Source: Alphaproteobacteria bacterium (GTDB lineage Bacteria; Pseudomonadota; Alphaproteobacteria; Rhizobiales; GCA-2746425). From it: a stretch of DNA of 64,000 bases. The notes under the pieces were generated by a model. The model was not told the DNA's origin. It worked only from the letters and a program-made list of their open reading frames with translations, and made no database searches. Position 1 is the first letter of the stretch. Each line of letters opens with the position of its first letter. Below are positions 34,771 through 44,040 of the stretch, one piece after another. Made by a program: the position numbers and the translations under genes. Location of the stretch: positions 186,001 to 250,000 of the forward strand of contig JANSWZ010000001.1 of NCBI GenBank assembly GCA_024743215.1. Reading direction: 5' to 3'.

Positions 34771-35556
34771 CTAGGTCTGGCCATAGCCGGGAATGAGATC
34801 AAAAATTGCGTCTTCCTGTATGTCGATCAGTTTCCCGGTTTGGCTGTATCCGGGAAGCATTGTCGCCACGATTTTTTCTGCAATTTCCGCCGGTGTTGGC
34901 AAGGTGTCCGGATCTTCGCCAGGCATGGCTTTGGCGCGCATTGCGGTTCGTGTGGCGCCTGGATTGATAGCATTGACGCACATGGATGTCTGGCGTGTTT
35001 CACCGGCGTAGGTTTTTGCCAGAGCTTCAACCGCAGCTTTTGAAACGGAATAGACGCCCCAATAGGGTTTGCATTTCCAGGCGGCACCTGATGACAGGAG
35101 CAATACGCGGGCGGCATCAGCCTGACGCAACAGTGGATCAAGTGATCGTATGAGGCGGAAATTGGCCGTTACGTTGATGGCCATCACCTTTTCCCATTCA
35201 CTGGGTTTGATATGACCCAGCGGGGATAGAATGCCCAAGATGCCGCCATTGGCGACAAGGCCGTCCAATTTACCCCAGCGTTCGTAAATGGCACCGCCAA
35301 GTCGGTCAATCGCCTCAAAATCCTTAAGGTCCATCGGCACAAGTGTGGCTGAACCGCCCTTGGCCTTGATGGCATCATCCAAATCCTCAAGGCCGCCTAC
35401 TGTGCGGGCAACGGCAATGACATGCGCGCCACGTTCGGCCAGTTGCAGGGCGGTGAAGTAGCCGATGCCGCGGGACGCGCCGGTGACGACGATGACTTGT
35501 CCTTCAAGCGTGCGTTCAACGTTTGATCCTTGATCAGACTTATTCTCAGATGTCAT
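34771..35556 (-). CDS. Short-chain dehydrogenase/reductase
   Basis: 261 residues. A 15-residue polar lead precedes the Rossmann motif TGASRGIG, followed by NGG near residue 108 in place of NNAG, a catalytic Ser region (LLLSSGAAW) and YSVSKAA. The NNAG deviation (VANGGILG) is notable but occurs in related SDRs. Its ATG shares one base with the purF stop, and it is placed directly after purF in many Hyphomicrobiales. The substrate is unknown. Confidence 0.88.
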   Translation of the reverse strand: MTSENKSDQGSNVERTLEGQVIVVTGASRGIGYFTALQLAERGAHVIAVARTVGGLEDLDDAIKAKGGSATLVPMDLKDFEAIDRLGGAIYERWGKLDGLVANGGILGILSPLGHIKPSEWEKVMAINVTANFRLIRSLDPLLRQADAARVLLLSSGAAWKCKPYWGVYSVSKAAVEALAKTYAGETRQTSMCVNAINPGATRTAMRAKAMPGEDPDTLPTPAEIAEKIVATMLPGYSQTGKLIDIQEDAIFDLIPGYGQT

Positions 35557-36998
35557 CAGCTGGCCTCAACCAGTGTTGCGATTTGACTGCTTGCGCGCTC
35601 ATTTTCCTTATCGGTCAGACGCGTTGGATAGTCGCTGGTGAAGCAGGCATCACAATATTGCGGTTGATTGTTGTTGCGGGCATCTTCGCCAACGGCGCGA
35701 TAGAGGCCGTCAAGGCTGAGAAATGCCAGTGAATCCACCTTTATATAGTCCGCCATTTCGGCGATGGACATGCGGGATGCCAGCAGTTTTGATTTTTCCG
35801 GAGTATCTACCCCATAATAGCAGGGGCTCTTTGTCGGCGGGCTTGCAATTCGCATATGAACCTCAGAGGCACCGGCATCGCGCACCATCTGGACAATCTT
35901 GCTGGAGGTTGTGCCTCTGACAATGGAATCATCGACCAGCACGACGCGGCGGCCTTTGAGCACCGAGCTGTTTGCATTGTGTTTCAGCTTTACGCCCATG
36001 TGCCGAATGGCGTCGGATGGCTGAATGAAGGTTCGGCCCACATAGTGGTTGCGGATAATGCCAAGGTCGAAAGGCAGGCCACTTTGTTCAGCATAACCAA
36101 TGGCGGCAGGTGTTCCGGAATCGGGAACGGGAACCACAATGTCTGCGTCGGCAGGAAATTCTGTGGCCAGTTCCTTGCCGATCAATTTGCGCACATCATA
36201 AACGCTTGTGCCCTGAATGATGGAGTCGGGCCGAGCAAAGTAGACATGTTCAAAGATGCAGGAGCGTGATTTTTGAGTCTCGAACGGGCGCAGGCTCTCA
36301 ATGCCGTCATCGGTAATGACCACCATCTCACCTGGGTCAATCTCGCGCACAAAACGCGCTCCGATGATATCCAGTGCACAGGTTTCCGAGGCCAGAATAT
36401 ATGCGCCATCAAGGTCGCCAAGAACAAGCGGGCGAACGCCAAGCGGATCACGGCAGCCAATCATCTTTTTGCGGGAGAGGGCAACGAGTGAATAGGCGCC
36501 TTCAATCTGGTTGAGCGAATCCACTATGCGGTCTACCAGCGGGCCCTTTTCGCTGGTGGCAATCTGGTGGATGATTACTTCGGTATCGGATGTCGATTGA
36601 AAGATGGAACCACGCAGTTGCAATTCACGTTTCAGCGTGTGGGCATTTGTCAGATTGCCATTATGGGCAACGGCAAAGCCACCTCCGGCAAATTCTGCGA
36701 ACAGGGGCTGCACATTGCGCAGGCCGGCACCGCCGGTGGTCGCATAACGGTTGTGGCCGATTGCCCGGTCACCGGAAAGCCGTTTGATAACAGCTGGCTT
36801 GGTAAAATTATCACCGACCAGACCGATATGGCGTTCGGTGTAAAATTGATGGCCATCAAATGATACAATGCCGGCAGCTTCCTGGCCTCGATGTTGCAGC
36901 GCGTGAAGGCCAAGCGTTGTAATAGCGCCTGCATCTGAATGGCCAAACACACCGAAGACGCCACATTCTTCATGAAGTTTGTCGTCGTTCGGGAGCAT
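35556..36998 (-). CDS. purF: Amidophosphoribosyltransferase (PurF)
   Basis: 480 residues. It catalyses the first committed step of purine synthesis, transferring ammonia from glutamine to PRPP. The N-terminal nucleophile Cys12 lies in EECGVFGVFG after an 11-residue propeptide, as in class II glutamine amidotransferases with processing. The PRPP site VVLVDDSIVRGTTS is present, as are the downstream PTKSPCYYG cysteine and EARNNNQPQYCDAC-type C-terminus (here EDARNNNQPQYCDACF). The following SDR gene overlaps its stop by one base. Confidence 0.97.
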   Translation of the reverse strand: MLPNDDKLHEECGVFGVFGHSDAGAITTLGLHALQHRGQEAAGIVSFDGHQFYTERHIGLVGDNFTKPAVIKRLSGDRAIGHNRYATTGGAGLRNVQPLFAEFAGGGFAVAHNGNLTNAHTLKRELQLRGSIFQSTSDTEVIIHQIATSEKGPLVDRIVDSLNQIEGAYSLVALSRKKMIGCRDPLGVRPLVLGDLDGAYILASETCALDIIGARFVREIDPGEMVVITDDGIESLRPFETQKSRSCIFEHVYFARPDSIIQGTSVYDVRKLIGKELATEFPADADIVVPVPDSGTPAAIGYAEQSGLPFDLGIIRNHYVGRTFIQPSDAIRHMGVKLKHNANSSVLKGRRVVLVDDSIVRGTTSSKIVQMVRDAGASEVHMRIASPPTKSPCYYGVDTPEKSKLLASRMSIAEMADYIKVDSLAFLSLDGLYRAVGEDARNNNQPQYCDACFTSDYPTRLTDKENERASSQIATLVEAS

Positions 36999-37000
36999 GA

Positions 37001-37798
37001 TCAGGTTTCCGGGCTGGCGTTGATAATGCGTTCTACGTTTCTGGTGTCGTCTTGAGGAATGCTGGTTGTATCATCCAGAAGTGCAGGCAGTTCTTCACTA
37101 TCCTGAATGGTCGGATTTGACGGTGTGCTGGTGCCATCGGCCGGTGCCGTGAAACCGGATGTTCCCGATGTCGAATTATCAGGTGTGGCCGTGTCCGGCA
37201 CGATTGCACCAGAATCTGAGTTGTTCGGGGCAAGGACAGGTGAGTCCGGATCATCGTTTGGCAGAACCGTGTTGTCCGGTTCAGAATTGTTGCCAAAGAA
37301 TTCAACAATTGTTTCCTGCATGTTTTCAGGCAATGCGGCGGTAATCCGCCCACCAATTTCCATAAGAATTGGAAGCGACTGCGCATTGGTAACCCAGGTT
37401 GGACGCTTTTCGCGCTGCACAAGGCCGTTGAAAAGCATCATGGCCACAACCACGATCAGCAGGCCGCGCAACGCACCAAACATAAAGCCCAGAGTTCTGT
37501 CTATCGGCCCAACACCACTGTCCAGAATGAAGTCTGAAATCCGGATTGTAATGAAGGACACAAGGATCAGCGTTATGAAAAACACAGCTGCTGCCGACAA
37601 GGCCTGAGACAATAAATCATTGCCCACATAGGGTTCGACATAAGGCACGAGCAGGGAATGAAAAAACAGGGCTGCGGCTGCTGCGGCAATCCACGTTCCG
37701 ATGGAGAAGACCTCGCGGATAAAACCGCGCATCATCGCCAGAAAGGCGGATATCAGCATTACGCCCAGCAGTACTCCGTCCAGAATTGTAATGGACAT
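37001..37798 (-). CDS. CvpA-family membrane protein with low-complexity C-terminus
   Basis: 265 residues. Four transmembrane helices occupy about residues 5-125, with the CvpA motif LMISAFLAMMRGFIREVFSI. The remaining 110 residues are a periplasmic or cytoplasmic tail rich in Asn, Pro, Ser, Thr and Asp (for example PDTATPDNSTSGTSG). CvpA is needed for colicin V production and envelope homeostasis in E. coli. It lies directly upstream of purF with only two bases between, the classic cvpA-purF arrangement. Confidence 0.92.
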   Translation of the reverse strand: MSITILDGVLLGVMLISAFLAMMRGFIREVFSIGTWIAAAAAALFFHSLLVPYVEPYVGNDLLSQALSAAAVFFITLILVSFITIRISDFILDSGVGPIDRTLGFMFGALRGLLIVVVAMMLFNGLVQREKRPTWVTNAQSLPILMEIGGRITAALPENMQETIVEFFGNNSEPDNTVLPNDDPDSPVLAPNNSDSGAIVPDTATPDNSTSGTSGFTAPADGTSTPSNPTIQDSEELPALLDDTTSIPQDDTRNVERIINASPET

Positions 37799-37895
37799 AG
37801 GGCAGGCTCCTGGCTTTCTTAATTGACGGTTTGCTTCTTAGCCTGATTATGCTGCATTGCCAAATGTTTCCATGGCTTTTCCAGCAATGTGTGCA

Positions 37896-39287
37896 TCAAG
37901 TCTCTCTTTGCGGTGCGGAGGCTGCAATCCTTGCCACCATGCCGGTCAGATCGGCGGTTGAGTTTATTGAAATTTCCTTCAACCCAGACGTGTTGTCCTG
38001 AGTTGCCTCAGGTGCGGTTGCCAAAGTGAAACCCAGCTTCTCCGCTTCCTTCAAACGTGCCTGTGTGTGGGTGACTGACCGGATGGCTCCTGACAGGCTG
38101 ACTTCACCAAAATAGACACTGTTTTGAGGTAAAGGTGCACCGGTGAGCGACGAGACCAGCGCTGCTGCCACGGCCAAATCTGCTGCTGGTTCGGCTATTC
38201 GCAGGCCGCCCGCAATGTTCAGATAAACATCATTTGCGCCGATTTTTACCCCGCAATGGGTCTCCAACACCGCAATAACCATAGCCAGACGGCTGTTATC
38301 CCAGCCGACGACCGCGCGTCTTGGCGTGCCAAGAGAGGAGGGGGCGACCAGAGCCTGAATTTCAACAAGGACCGGCCGCGTGCCTTCCATGCCTGCAAAA
38401 ACGGCTGTGCCTGGATTGTTGGCTTTACGCTCACCCAGAAACAGCTCTGATGGATTAGAAACTTCGCGCAAACCACCGCCGGTCATTTCAAACACACCGA
38501 TTTCATCGGTTGGACCAAAGCGGTTTTTGACGGCACGCATAATGCGGAACTGATGGCCGCCTTCGCCTTCAAAATAAAACACAGCGTCCACCATGTGCTC
38601 GACAACACGAGGACCGGCAATTTGTCCATCCTTGGTGACGTGGCCGACAAGAATTATGGTCGTGCCGGTTTTTTTTGCATAGCGAATCATCGCCTGCGCG
38701 GCTGTGCGGACCTGAGTGACGGTGCCCGGGGCCGAATCAACCTGCGAGGTCCAGAGCGTCTGGATGGAATCCAGAATGACCAAATGCGGAGGCTCATCGG
38801 CTTCCAATGTGGTGAGGATGTCTTCGACACTGGTTTCAGCTGCCAGGCGTACTGGCGCATCTGCCAGTCCTAGGCGCTGGGCGCGCATGCGGACCTGAGC
38901 AATGGCTTCCTCACCGGAAATATAGATAACCCGACGGCCCAATTTTGCCATGAGCGCGGCCGCTTGCAGCAGAATTGTTGATTTCCCGATGCCAGGATCA
39001 CCGCCCACCAGAAGGGCGGAGCCGGGCACAAACCCGCCGCCGGTGACTCTGTCCAATTCGGTAATGCCACACTGAATTCGAGGGGCTTCCGGCGTCTCTC
39101 CTTCAAGCGGGACCAGTTCCATGACCCGGCCTTTCCCCACCATGCGTTTGGACGCGCCGCCAATACCGGAACCGGGGTTCTCTTCAATAATGGTGTTCCA
39201 GGCATTGCATGCCTCGCATTTGCCGCCCCATCGGGGCGTTACCGCACCACAATTCTGGCAGACATATTGAAGTTTCTGTTTGGCCAA
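37896..39287 (-). CDS. radA: DNA repair protein RadA
   Basis: 463 residues. The N-terminal zinc finger is CQNCGAVTPRWGGKCEAC. The RecA-like core has Walker A GGDPGIGKST, and the RadA hallmark KNRFG is present in RAVKNRFGPTDEIG. A Lon-like C-terminal domain follows. RadA drives branch migration during recombinational repair. The start is a TTG at 39287 because AGGAG lies five bases upstream; another TTG at 39302 overlaps the alr stop and has no site. It is in the dnaB-alr-radA gene order. Confidence 0.96.
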   Translation of the reverse strand: MAKQKLQYVCQNCGAVTPRWGGKCEACNAWNTIIEENPGSGIGGASKRMVGKGRVMELVPLEGETPEAPRIQCGITELDRVTGGGFVPGSALLVGGDPGIGKSTILLQAAALMAKLGRRVIYISGEEAIAQVRMRAQRLGLADAPVRLAAETSVEDILTTLEADEPPHLVILDSIQTLWTSQVDSAPGTVTQVRTAAQAMIRYAKKTGTTIILVGHVTKDGQIAGPRVVEHMVDAVFYFEGEGGHQFRIMRAVKNRFGPTDEIGVFEMTGGGLREVSNPSELFLGERKANNPGTAVFAGMEGTRPVLVEIQALVAPSSLGTPRRAVVGWDNSRLAMVIAVLETHCGVKIGANDVYLNIAGGLRIAEPAADLAVAAALVSSLTGAPLPQNSVYFGEVSLSGAIRSVTHTQARLKEAEKLGFTLATAPEATQDNTSGLKEISINSTADLTGMVARIAASAPQRET

Positions 39288-39298
39288 GGAGGCTCCTG

Positions 39299-40456
39299 TC
39301 AAAGATCGTTGATGTAGGTGCGGTGATAGCGTGTGCCAAGGCTGGTCAGCAACTCATATCCGATTGTTTTTGCACTACAAGCCACTTCATCCAGTGGAAC
39401 CGTTGGGCCAATCAGCTCTATCCATTCATCCTGCCAGTTGTCGCCCATCAGTTGATCAATGTCGGGATGGTCTGTCATATCTACGGTGACAAGATCCATG
39501 GACACACGTCCGATCAAAGGCACCCGAACGCCGCGCCAGGCAGCAAAAGCACCCGACTGCGTATCGCTGCTGCCCGCAGAGCGCAGATATCCGTCTGAAT
39601 AACCTGCCGAGAGCGTTGCCAGAATTCGCTCTCTTCCAGCCGTTCGATCAGAGGGGCGTATTGTTTCCACACCGCCATAGCCAACGCTCGAACCCGGTAA
39701 CACAGATTTCACTTGCAGGATGCGGGCTTCAACACAAATCACCGGTCGCATTGGATTGTTCTGCAAATGGTCCTCAGCAGAAGCCCCGCCATACAGTGCG
39801 ATGCCAGGGCGCACCAAATCATAGTGATAGTCCGGCCCGAGGAAAATTCCGGCAGAATTCGCCAGAGATGTGTTTTTGCAAACGTAACGATCCACTGTCT
39901 TTTGAAACTCGGCCCTCTGCATTTCGTTGAGAGGATGGTTTGGTGAATCTGCGCAGGCCAGATGGCTGATGACAAGGTCTGGCTGGCAAGAGGCGAGCAC
40001 CTCAGATGCCTGCAAAGCCTCGAACTTTGAAATTGACATTCCGAGCCGGTTCATGCCGGTTTCCAACTGGATGGCATAGGGGAGGCGGTCTTTGCCGGAT
40101 GCTTCTATCCAGGAGTTGATTTCATCATTGATGACAGGGCGCAGGGCATGGTCTCTGTAAATTTCGAGCGTCCGAGGCAAATAACCCGCCAAGACATAGA
40201 TAATGGCGTCGGGCGCGGCTTTGCGCACCCGTATGCCTTCCTCCGGCAAGGCGACAAAGAAAGTGCGGCACCCAGCTTTCCACAAAGTGGGAACTGCCTG
40301 TTCAATGCCTATGCCGTAAGCGTCTGATTTCACAACTGCGCTGCATTCGCCCGAGCCTGACAGCTGGTTCAGCAGTTGCCAATTATCTGCAAGTGCGCCC
40401 AGATCGACGGTCAATCGTCCCCCGGCCAGATCGGAATTTTCTGACAGGCTATTCAT
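39299..40456 (-). CDS. alr: Alanine racemase
   Basis: 385 residues from the ATG at 40456, which lies inside the last codons of dnaB and has GGAG four bases upstream. It supplies D-alanine for peptidoglycan. The PLP lysine is Lys43 in VVKSDAYGIG; the opposite-face Tyr is in SVGYGG. The longer open frame (to 40675) overlaps dnaB antisense-free in another frame and is not coding. It overlaps dnaB by eight bases and precedes radA. Confidence 0.95.
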   Translation of the reverse strand: MNSLSENSDLAGGRLTVDLGALADNWQLLNQLSGSGECSAVVKSDAYGIGIEQAVPTLWKAGCRTFFVALPEEGIRVRKAAPDAIIYVLAGYLPRTLEIYRDHALRPVINDEINSWIEASGKDRLPYAIQLETGMNRLGMSISKFEALQASEVLASCQPDLVISHLACADSPNHPLNEMQRAEFQKTVDRYVCKNTSLANSAGIFLGPDYHYDLVRPGIALYGGASAEDHLQNNPMRPVICVEARILQVKSVLPGSSVGYGGVETIRPSDRTAGRERILATLSAGYSDGYLRSAGSSDTQSGAFAAWRGVRVPLIGRVSMDLVTVDMTDHPDIDQLMGDNWQDEWIELIGPTVPLDEVACSAKTIGYELLTSLGTRYHRTYINDL

Positions 40457-41957
40457 ATTGCTCCGGTAGTCGGTCTTCCTGCGCCAGATCGCTGAATCTT
40501 GTGAATTCGCCTTCGAACAACAGTTTAACCGAACCTGTTGGACCGTGACGCTGCTTGCCGACAATGACCTCGGCGACGCCAGCCAGTTCTTCCATCTCTG
40601 CTTGCCATTTGAAGAACTCTTCAGTGCCTTCTTTTGGCATTTGGCGTTGCAGATAATACTCCTCACGATACACAAACATCACCACATCAGCGTCCTGCTC
40701 AATCGATCCAGATTCACGAAGATCAGATAATTGTGGCCGCTTGTCATCCCGGTTTTCCACCTGACGCGATAGTTGCGAGAGCGCAAGGATCGGCACATTC
40801 AGCTCTTTTGCCAGGGCTTTCAATCCGGTCGTAATCTCGGTCAGTTCCTGCACTCTGTTGTCAGACTTTTTGCCGGATCCCTGCAGCAGCTGCAGATAAT
40901 CAATGATGAGCATATCCAGCCCGCGCTGGCGTTTCAGCCGTCGTGCGCGCGCCGTAAGCTGGGATATGGAAATGCCACCGGTGTGATCGATGTAGAAGGG
41001 AATGCTCTGCATTTCCTGACTGGCAATCACGATGTCATTGAATTGCCGCTCATCGATTGACCCGCGCCGGATTTCTGAGGACGACACACCGGATTGCTCC
41101 GCGATAATACGTGTTGCCAATTGTTCGGACGACATTTCCAGTGAGAAAAAGCCAACAATGCCGCCATTCAACGCCTTGGTAGTGCCATCGGGTTGGGTTT
41201 CGCCCACATAGGCCTTGGCGATGTTGAAAGCGATGTTGGTTGCCAGTGCCGTCTTACCCATGGCCGGACGGCCAGCCAAGACAATCAGATCGGATGATTG
41301 CAGACCGCCCATCTGCCTGTCGAGATCCCTCAAACCAGTCGCGACGCCGGACAGGTGGCCATCACGCTGATAGGCTGCGCTGGCCATGTCGATGGCGTCT
41401 TTGAGGGCATCGGTAAAGCTATGAAACCCGCCATCATAGCGGCCTTGTTCTGCCAGTTCGTAGAGACGCTTTTCTGCATCTTCAATCTGGTCGCGAGGGG
41501 CGTGATCAACCGCGGAATCAAACGCGACATTGACCAGATCTTCTCCGATACCGATCAAAGATCGACGAATGGCGAGATCATAGATTGAGCGCCCATAATC
41601 GACCGCGTTGATGATGGTGGTCGCTTGTGTGGCAAGACGGACCAGATATTGACTGACCGTAATTTCGCCGACCTGCTCATCCGCAGGCAAGAAGGTTTTC
41701 AAAGTGATGGGTGTTGCGACCTTGCCCACGCGAATCAATTGCGCGGCGGTCTCATAAATCTGGCTGTGCAGACCCTCGTAAAAATGCTCCGGTTCCAGAA
41801 AATCTGACACCCGGTAAAAAGCCTCATTATTCACCAGAATGGCACCCAGCAACGCTTGCTCAGCCTCGATATTATGTGGTGCAAGCCGATAATTTTCATC
41901 CACCGCTTCCGGCTGATTGGCTGCTGTGTTGATGCTCGTAAGTGCCGTTGTGTTCAT
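40449..41957 (-). CDS. dnaB: Replicative DNA helicase DnaB
   Basis: 502 residues. The N-terminal DnaB domain (HNIEAEQALLGAILVNNEAFY) leads to a RecA-like helicase core with Walker A GRPAMGKTALA, Walker B LDMLIIDYLQLLQG and the conserved SQLSRQVENRDDKRPQLSDL arginine-finger region. It is the hexameric ring helicase loaded at the replication fork. It is the first gene of the dnaB-alr-radA group. The 159 bases upstream, before the ABC ATPase gene, should contain its promoter. Confidence 0.97.
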   Translation of the reverse strand: MNTTALTSINTAANQPEAVDENYRLAPHNIEAEQALLGAILVNNEAFYRVSDFLEPEHFYEGLHSQIYETAAQLIRVGKVATPITLKTFLPADEQVGEITVSQYLVRLATQATTIINAVDYGRSIYDLAIRRSLIGIGEDLVNVAFDSAVDHAPRDQIEDAEKRLYELAEQGRYDGGFHSFTDALKDAIDMASAAYQRDGHLSGVATGLRDLDRQMGGLQSSDLIVLAGRPAMGKTALATNIAFNIAKAYVGETQPDGTTKALNGGIVGFFSLEMSSEQLATRIIAEQSGVSSSEIRRGSIDERQFNDIVIASQEMQSIPFYIDHTGGISISQLTARARRLKRQRGLDMLIIDYLQLLQGSGKKSDNRVQELTEITTGLKALAKELNVPILALSQLSRQVENRDDKRPQLSDLRESGSIEQDADVVMFVYREEYYLQRQMPKEGTEEFFKWQAEMEELAGVAEVIVGKQRHGPTGSVKLLFEGEFTRFSDLAQEDRLPEQYE

Positions 41958-42116
41958 TCTGCTCTCCGCTTCCCACGGGTTTTAACTTTTTCGTAACCAG
42001 AGCGGAAGGGAGTGTGTGCTTTTCCCCGTTACACACAAGAGCATTTTTTGACGGACAATTGACTGAGGTGATTTTTGTTGGCTGAGCCGGTGTTGGCAGT
42101 TGGCGCGCCGATGAAT

Positions 42117-43196
42117 TTACGGGTCCGTTGCAAGCCTTTGGCCGGTCTCACTATCAAAGAAATGAAGGTTTTCAGTGTCAAATCTGAGATGGATCATTTC
42201 ATTGGTCCGCAGTTGGATCGACGGTTCGAGCCGGGCTGTCATGTCTTGATCACAAAAGCGGCAAATTGCCATTGTGTCGGACCCCAGTGGCTCAAACACT
42301 TCGACGACAGGACTGAGTTTGGCGGATTCCTGCGTTGACCAAAGCAAATGTTCCGGGCGGATGCCGACATCTACCCGCGTTCCATCTGCGACCGGTAATT
42401 CTCCGATTTCAATTGCGTCCTCGCCAAGCAGCAATTGAGGCGTGTTGCCTGACCGGTCAACGGTGCCTTCAAAAATATTCATTTGAGGCGAGCCAATGAA
42501 TTCACCGACGAATCTGCAATTGGGTTTTTCATAAAGCTCGATAGGAGGGCCAGCCTGCACGATGTATCCCTCCCGCATGACAACTACTCTGTCTGCCAGG
42601 GTCATGGCTTCGGTCTGATCATGTGTCACATAAATGGTCGTCGTGCCCAGCATGGCGTGCAGACGCTTGATTTGCGTGCGCATCTCCACCCGCAGCTTGG
42701 CATCAAGGTTCGACAGCGGCTCATCAAACAAGAACACCGATGGTTCACGTATAATGGCGCGGCCCATGGCAACACGCTGCCGCTGTCCACCCGACAACTG
42801 GCCGGGCTTGCGCTCCAGAAGCTGTTCGATTTGAAGCATTTTGGCAGTGCTTTTGACACGCGGTGCAATATCATTTTTTCTCCAGCCCCGCATTTTTAGG
42901 CCGAAACCGATGTTTTCCGCATTCGTCATGTGTGGGTAGAGGGCATAATCCTGAAACACCATCGCAACATCGCGATCGCGCGGTTCGACCTCATTCACAA
43001 TGCGTCCGCCAATCCGCAAGGTTCCACCGGTAATATCTTCCAGCCCTGCGATCATCCTTAGAATTGTCGACTTTCCACAGCCCGACGGGCCGACAAAAGC
43101 GACAAAATCGCCGTCTTTCACCTGCAGGTCCACACCATGCACGGCCGAAATGGCACCATACTTCTTGACGATTTTTTCGAGTTGGATGTCCGCCAA
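42117..43196 (-). CDS. ABC transporter ATP-binding protein, MalK/UgpC type
   Basis: 359 residues. Walker A GPSGCGKST, signature LSGGQRQRVAMGRAI, Walker B/D-loop DEPLSNLDAKLR and a C-terminal TOBE regulatory region identify a CUT1 sugar-import ATPase. It is divergent from the GntR regulator and the remaining transporter genes. It probably energises the two permeases encoded at 46284-48052, since no other ATPase is encoded in that locus. Such ATPases can also be shared between systems. Confidence 0.93.
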   Translation of the reverse strand: MADIQLEKIVKKYGAISAVHGVDLQVKDGDFVAFVGPSGCGKSTILRMIAGLEDITGGTLRIGGRIVNEVEPRDRDVAMVFQDYALYPHMTNAENIGFGLKMRGWRKNDIAPRVKSTAKMLQIEQLLERKPGQLSGGQRQRVAMGRAIIREPSVFLFDEPLSNLDAKLRVEMRTQIKRLHAMLGTTTIYVTHDQTEAMTLADRVVVMREGYIVQAGPPIELYEKPNCRFVGEFIGSPQMNIFEGTVDRSGNTPQLLLGEDAIEIGELPVADGTRVDVGIRPEHLLWSTQESAKLSPVVEVFEPLGSDTMAICRFCDQDMTARLEPSIQLRTNEMIHLRFDTENLHFFDSETGQRLATDP

Positions 43197-43240
43197 ATTG
43201 TCCTCCTGGCTTGGTTTCTGCCGACCAAATTATATCTTGC

Positions 43241-43288
43241 AATATCGATAATCGCGATGTTATTAATATCGATAATACGGATATTATC
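43241..43288. promoter_or_regulatory. Probable GntR operator region between the ATPase and GntR genes
   Basis: AATATCGATAAT occurs at 43241-43252 and again at 43265-43276, 24 bases apart. GATAAT at 43271-43276 and ATTATC at 43283-43288 form an inverted repeat with a six-base spacer. The region is very AT-rich and lies between divergent starts, so it should hold both promoters and the binding site of the GntR regulator. Confidence 0.55.
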
Positions 43289-43341
43289 AATAATGATAAG
43301 TGTTTTCTGCTAAAAAGCAGTATTTGGGAGTATAGCCACCA

Positions 43342-44040
43342 ATGGCTGTGGAAAGCTTTTCAGCGCCATCCATCACCAATCTGTTGCCTCGGCAATCGAG
43401 CCGCCGCAGCCATAATGTCTATGTGGCTCTGCAAAAAGAGATTGTGCTGGGTCAGTTGCAGCCGGAAGCGGTTCTTCTGGAACTTGAGATCGCCGAGCGG
43501 TTTCAGTGCAGCCAGGGCACCATTCGCGAAGCTTTGATGCAGTTGAGTGAAGAAGGCCTGGTAAAGCGGTTGCCACATAGGGGAACTCATGTCGCCGCCT
43601 GTCGCTCTGCTGACGCCCGCGCGCTGATTGCCATTCGCCGAGACATCGAATGCGATTATCTTGAACGTGTTCTTGAGCGTGCCGGACCGGAATTACACGC
43701 AGACCTACACAATTACCTGAACGCAATGCGCAACGCTGCGCGTGACGGTGATGAATATCTTCTGTCGGTTCACGACCGTGCTTTTCACACGCGTCTTTTT
43801 GCCGTTGCGGACTTGCCGGTGATCACACCCATTCTGCTGCGTTGCCTGATCCACAATCACCGCTATAAAATTCTCAATTCGCAAACCAGTCGCGCGTTGG
43901 AGGAAACCGCAGAACGCCATGCTCCGATTTTGGCAGCGCTTGAAGCGCAGGACCTGGAGTCGCTGCAGAAAATTTTGAGCCATCACATATCGACGATTGT
44001 CGATTTCGGTCCTGATCTCACTGACGGTGGTACAGGATGA
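43342..44040 (+). CDS. GntR-family (FadR/FCD) transcriptional regulator
   Basis: 232 residues. Winged-helix: VYVALQKEIVLGQLQPEAVLLELE, then FQCSQGTIREALMQLSEEGLVKRLPHRGTHVA. The C-terminal FCD domain (about 95-220) contains the His/Asp/Arg residues expected to bind a carboxylate or sugar-acid ligand. Its stop overlaps the hydrolase start by four bases. It probably represses the divergent ATPase and its own operon through the repeats at 43241-43288. Confidence 0.93.
   Translation: MAVESFSAPSITNLLPRQSSRRSHNVYVALQKEIVLGQLQPEAVLLELEIAERFQCSQGTIREALMQLSEEGLVKRLPHRGTHVAACRSADARALIAIRRDIECDYLERVLERAGPELHADLHNYLNAMRNAARDGDEYLLSVHDRAFHTRLFAVADLPVITPILLRCLIHNHRYKILNSQTSRALEETAERHAPILAALEAQDLESLQKILSHHISTIVDFGPDLTDGGTG

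Noticed and set aside
40457-40675. 73-residue N-terminal extension of alanine racemase
   Set aside because: The extension overlaps dnaB in another frame and has no family similarity; the ATG at 40456 with GGAG gives a normal Alr.
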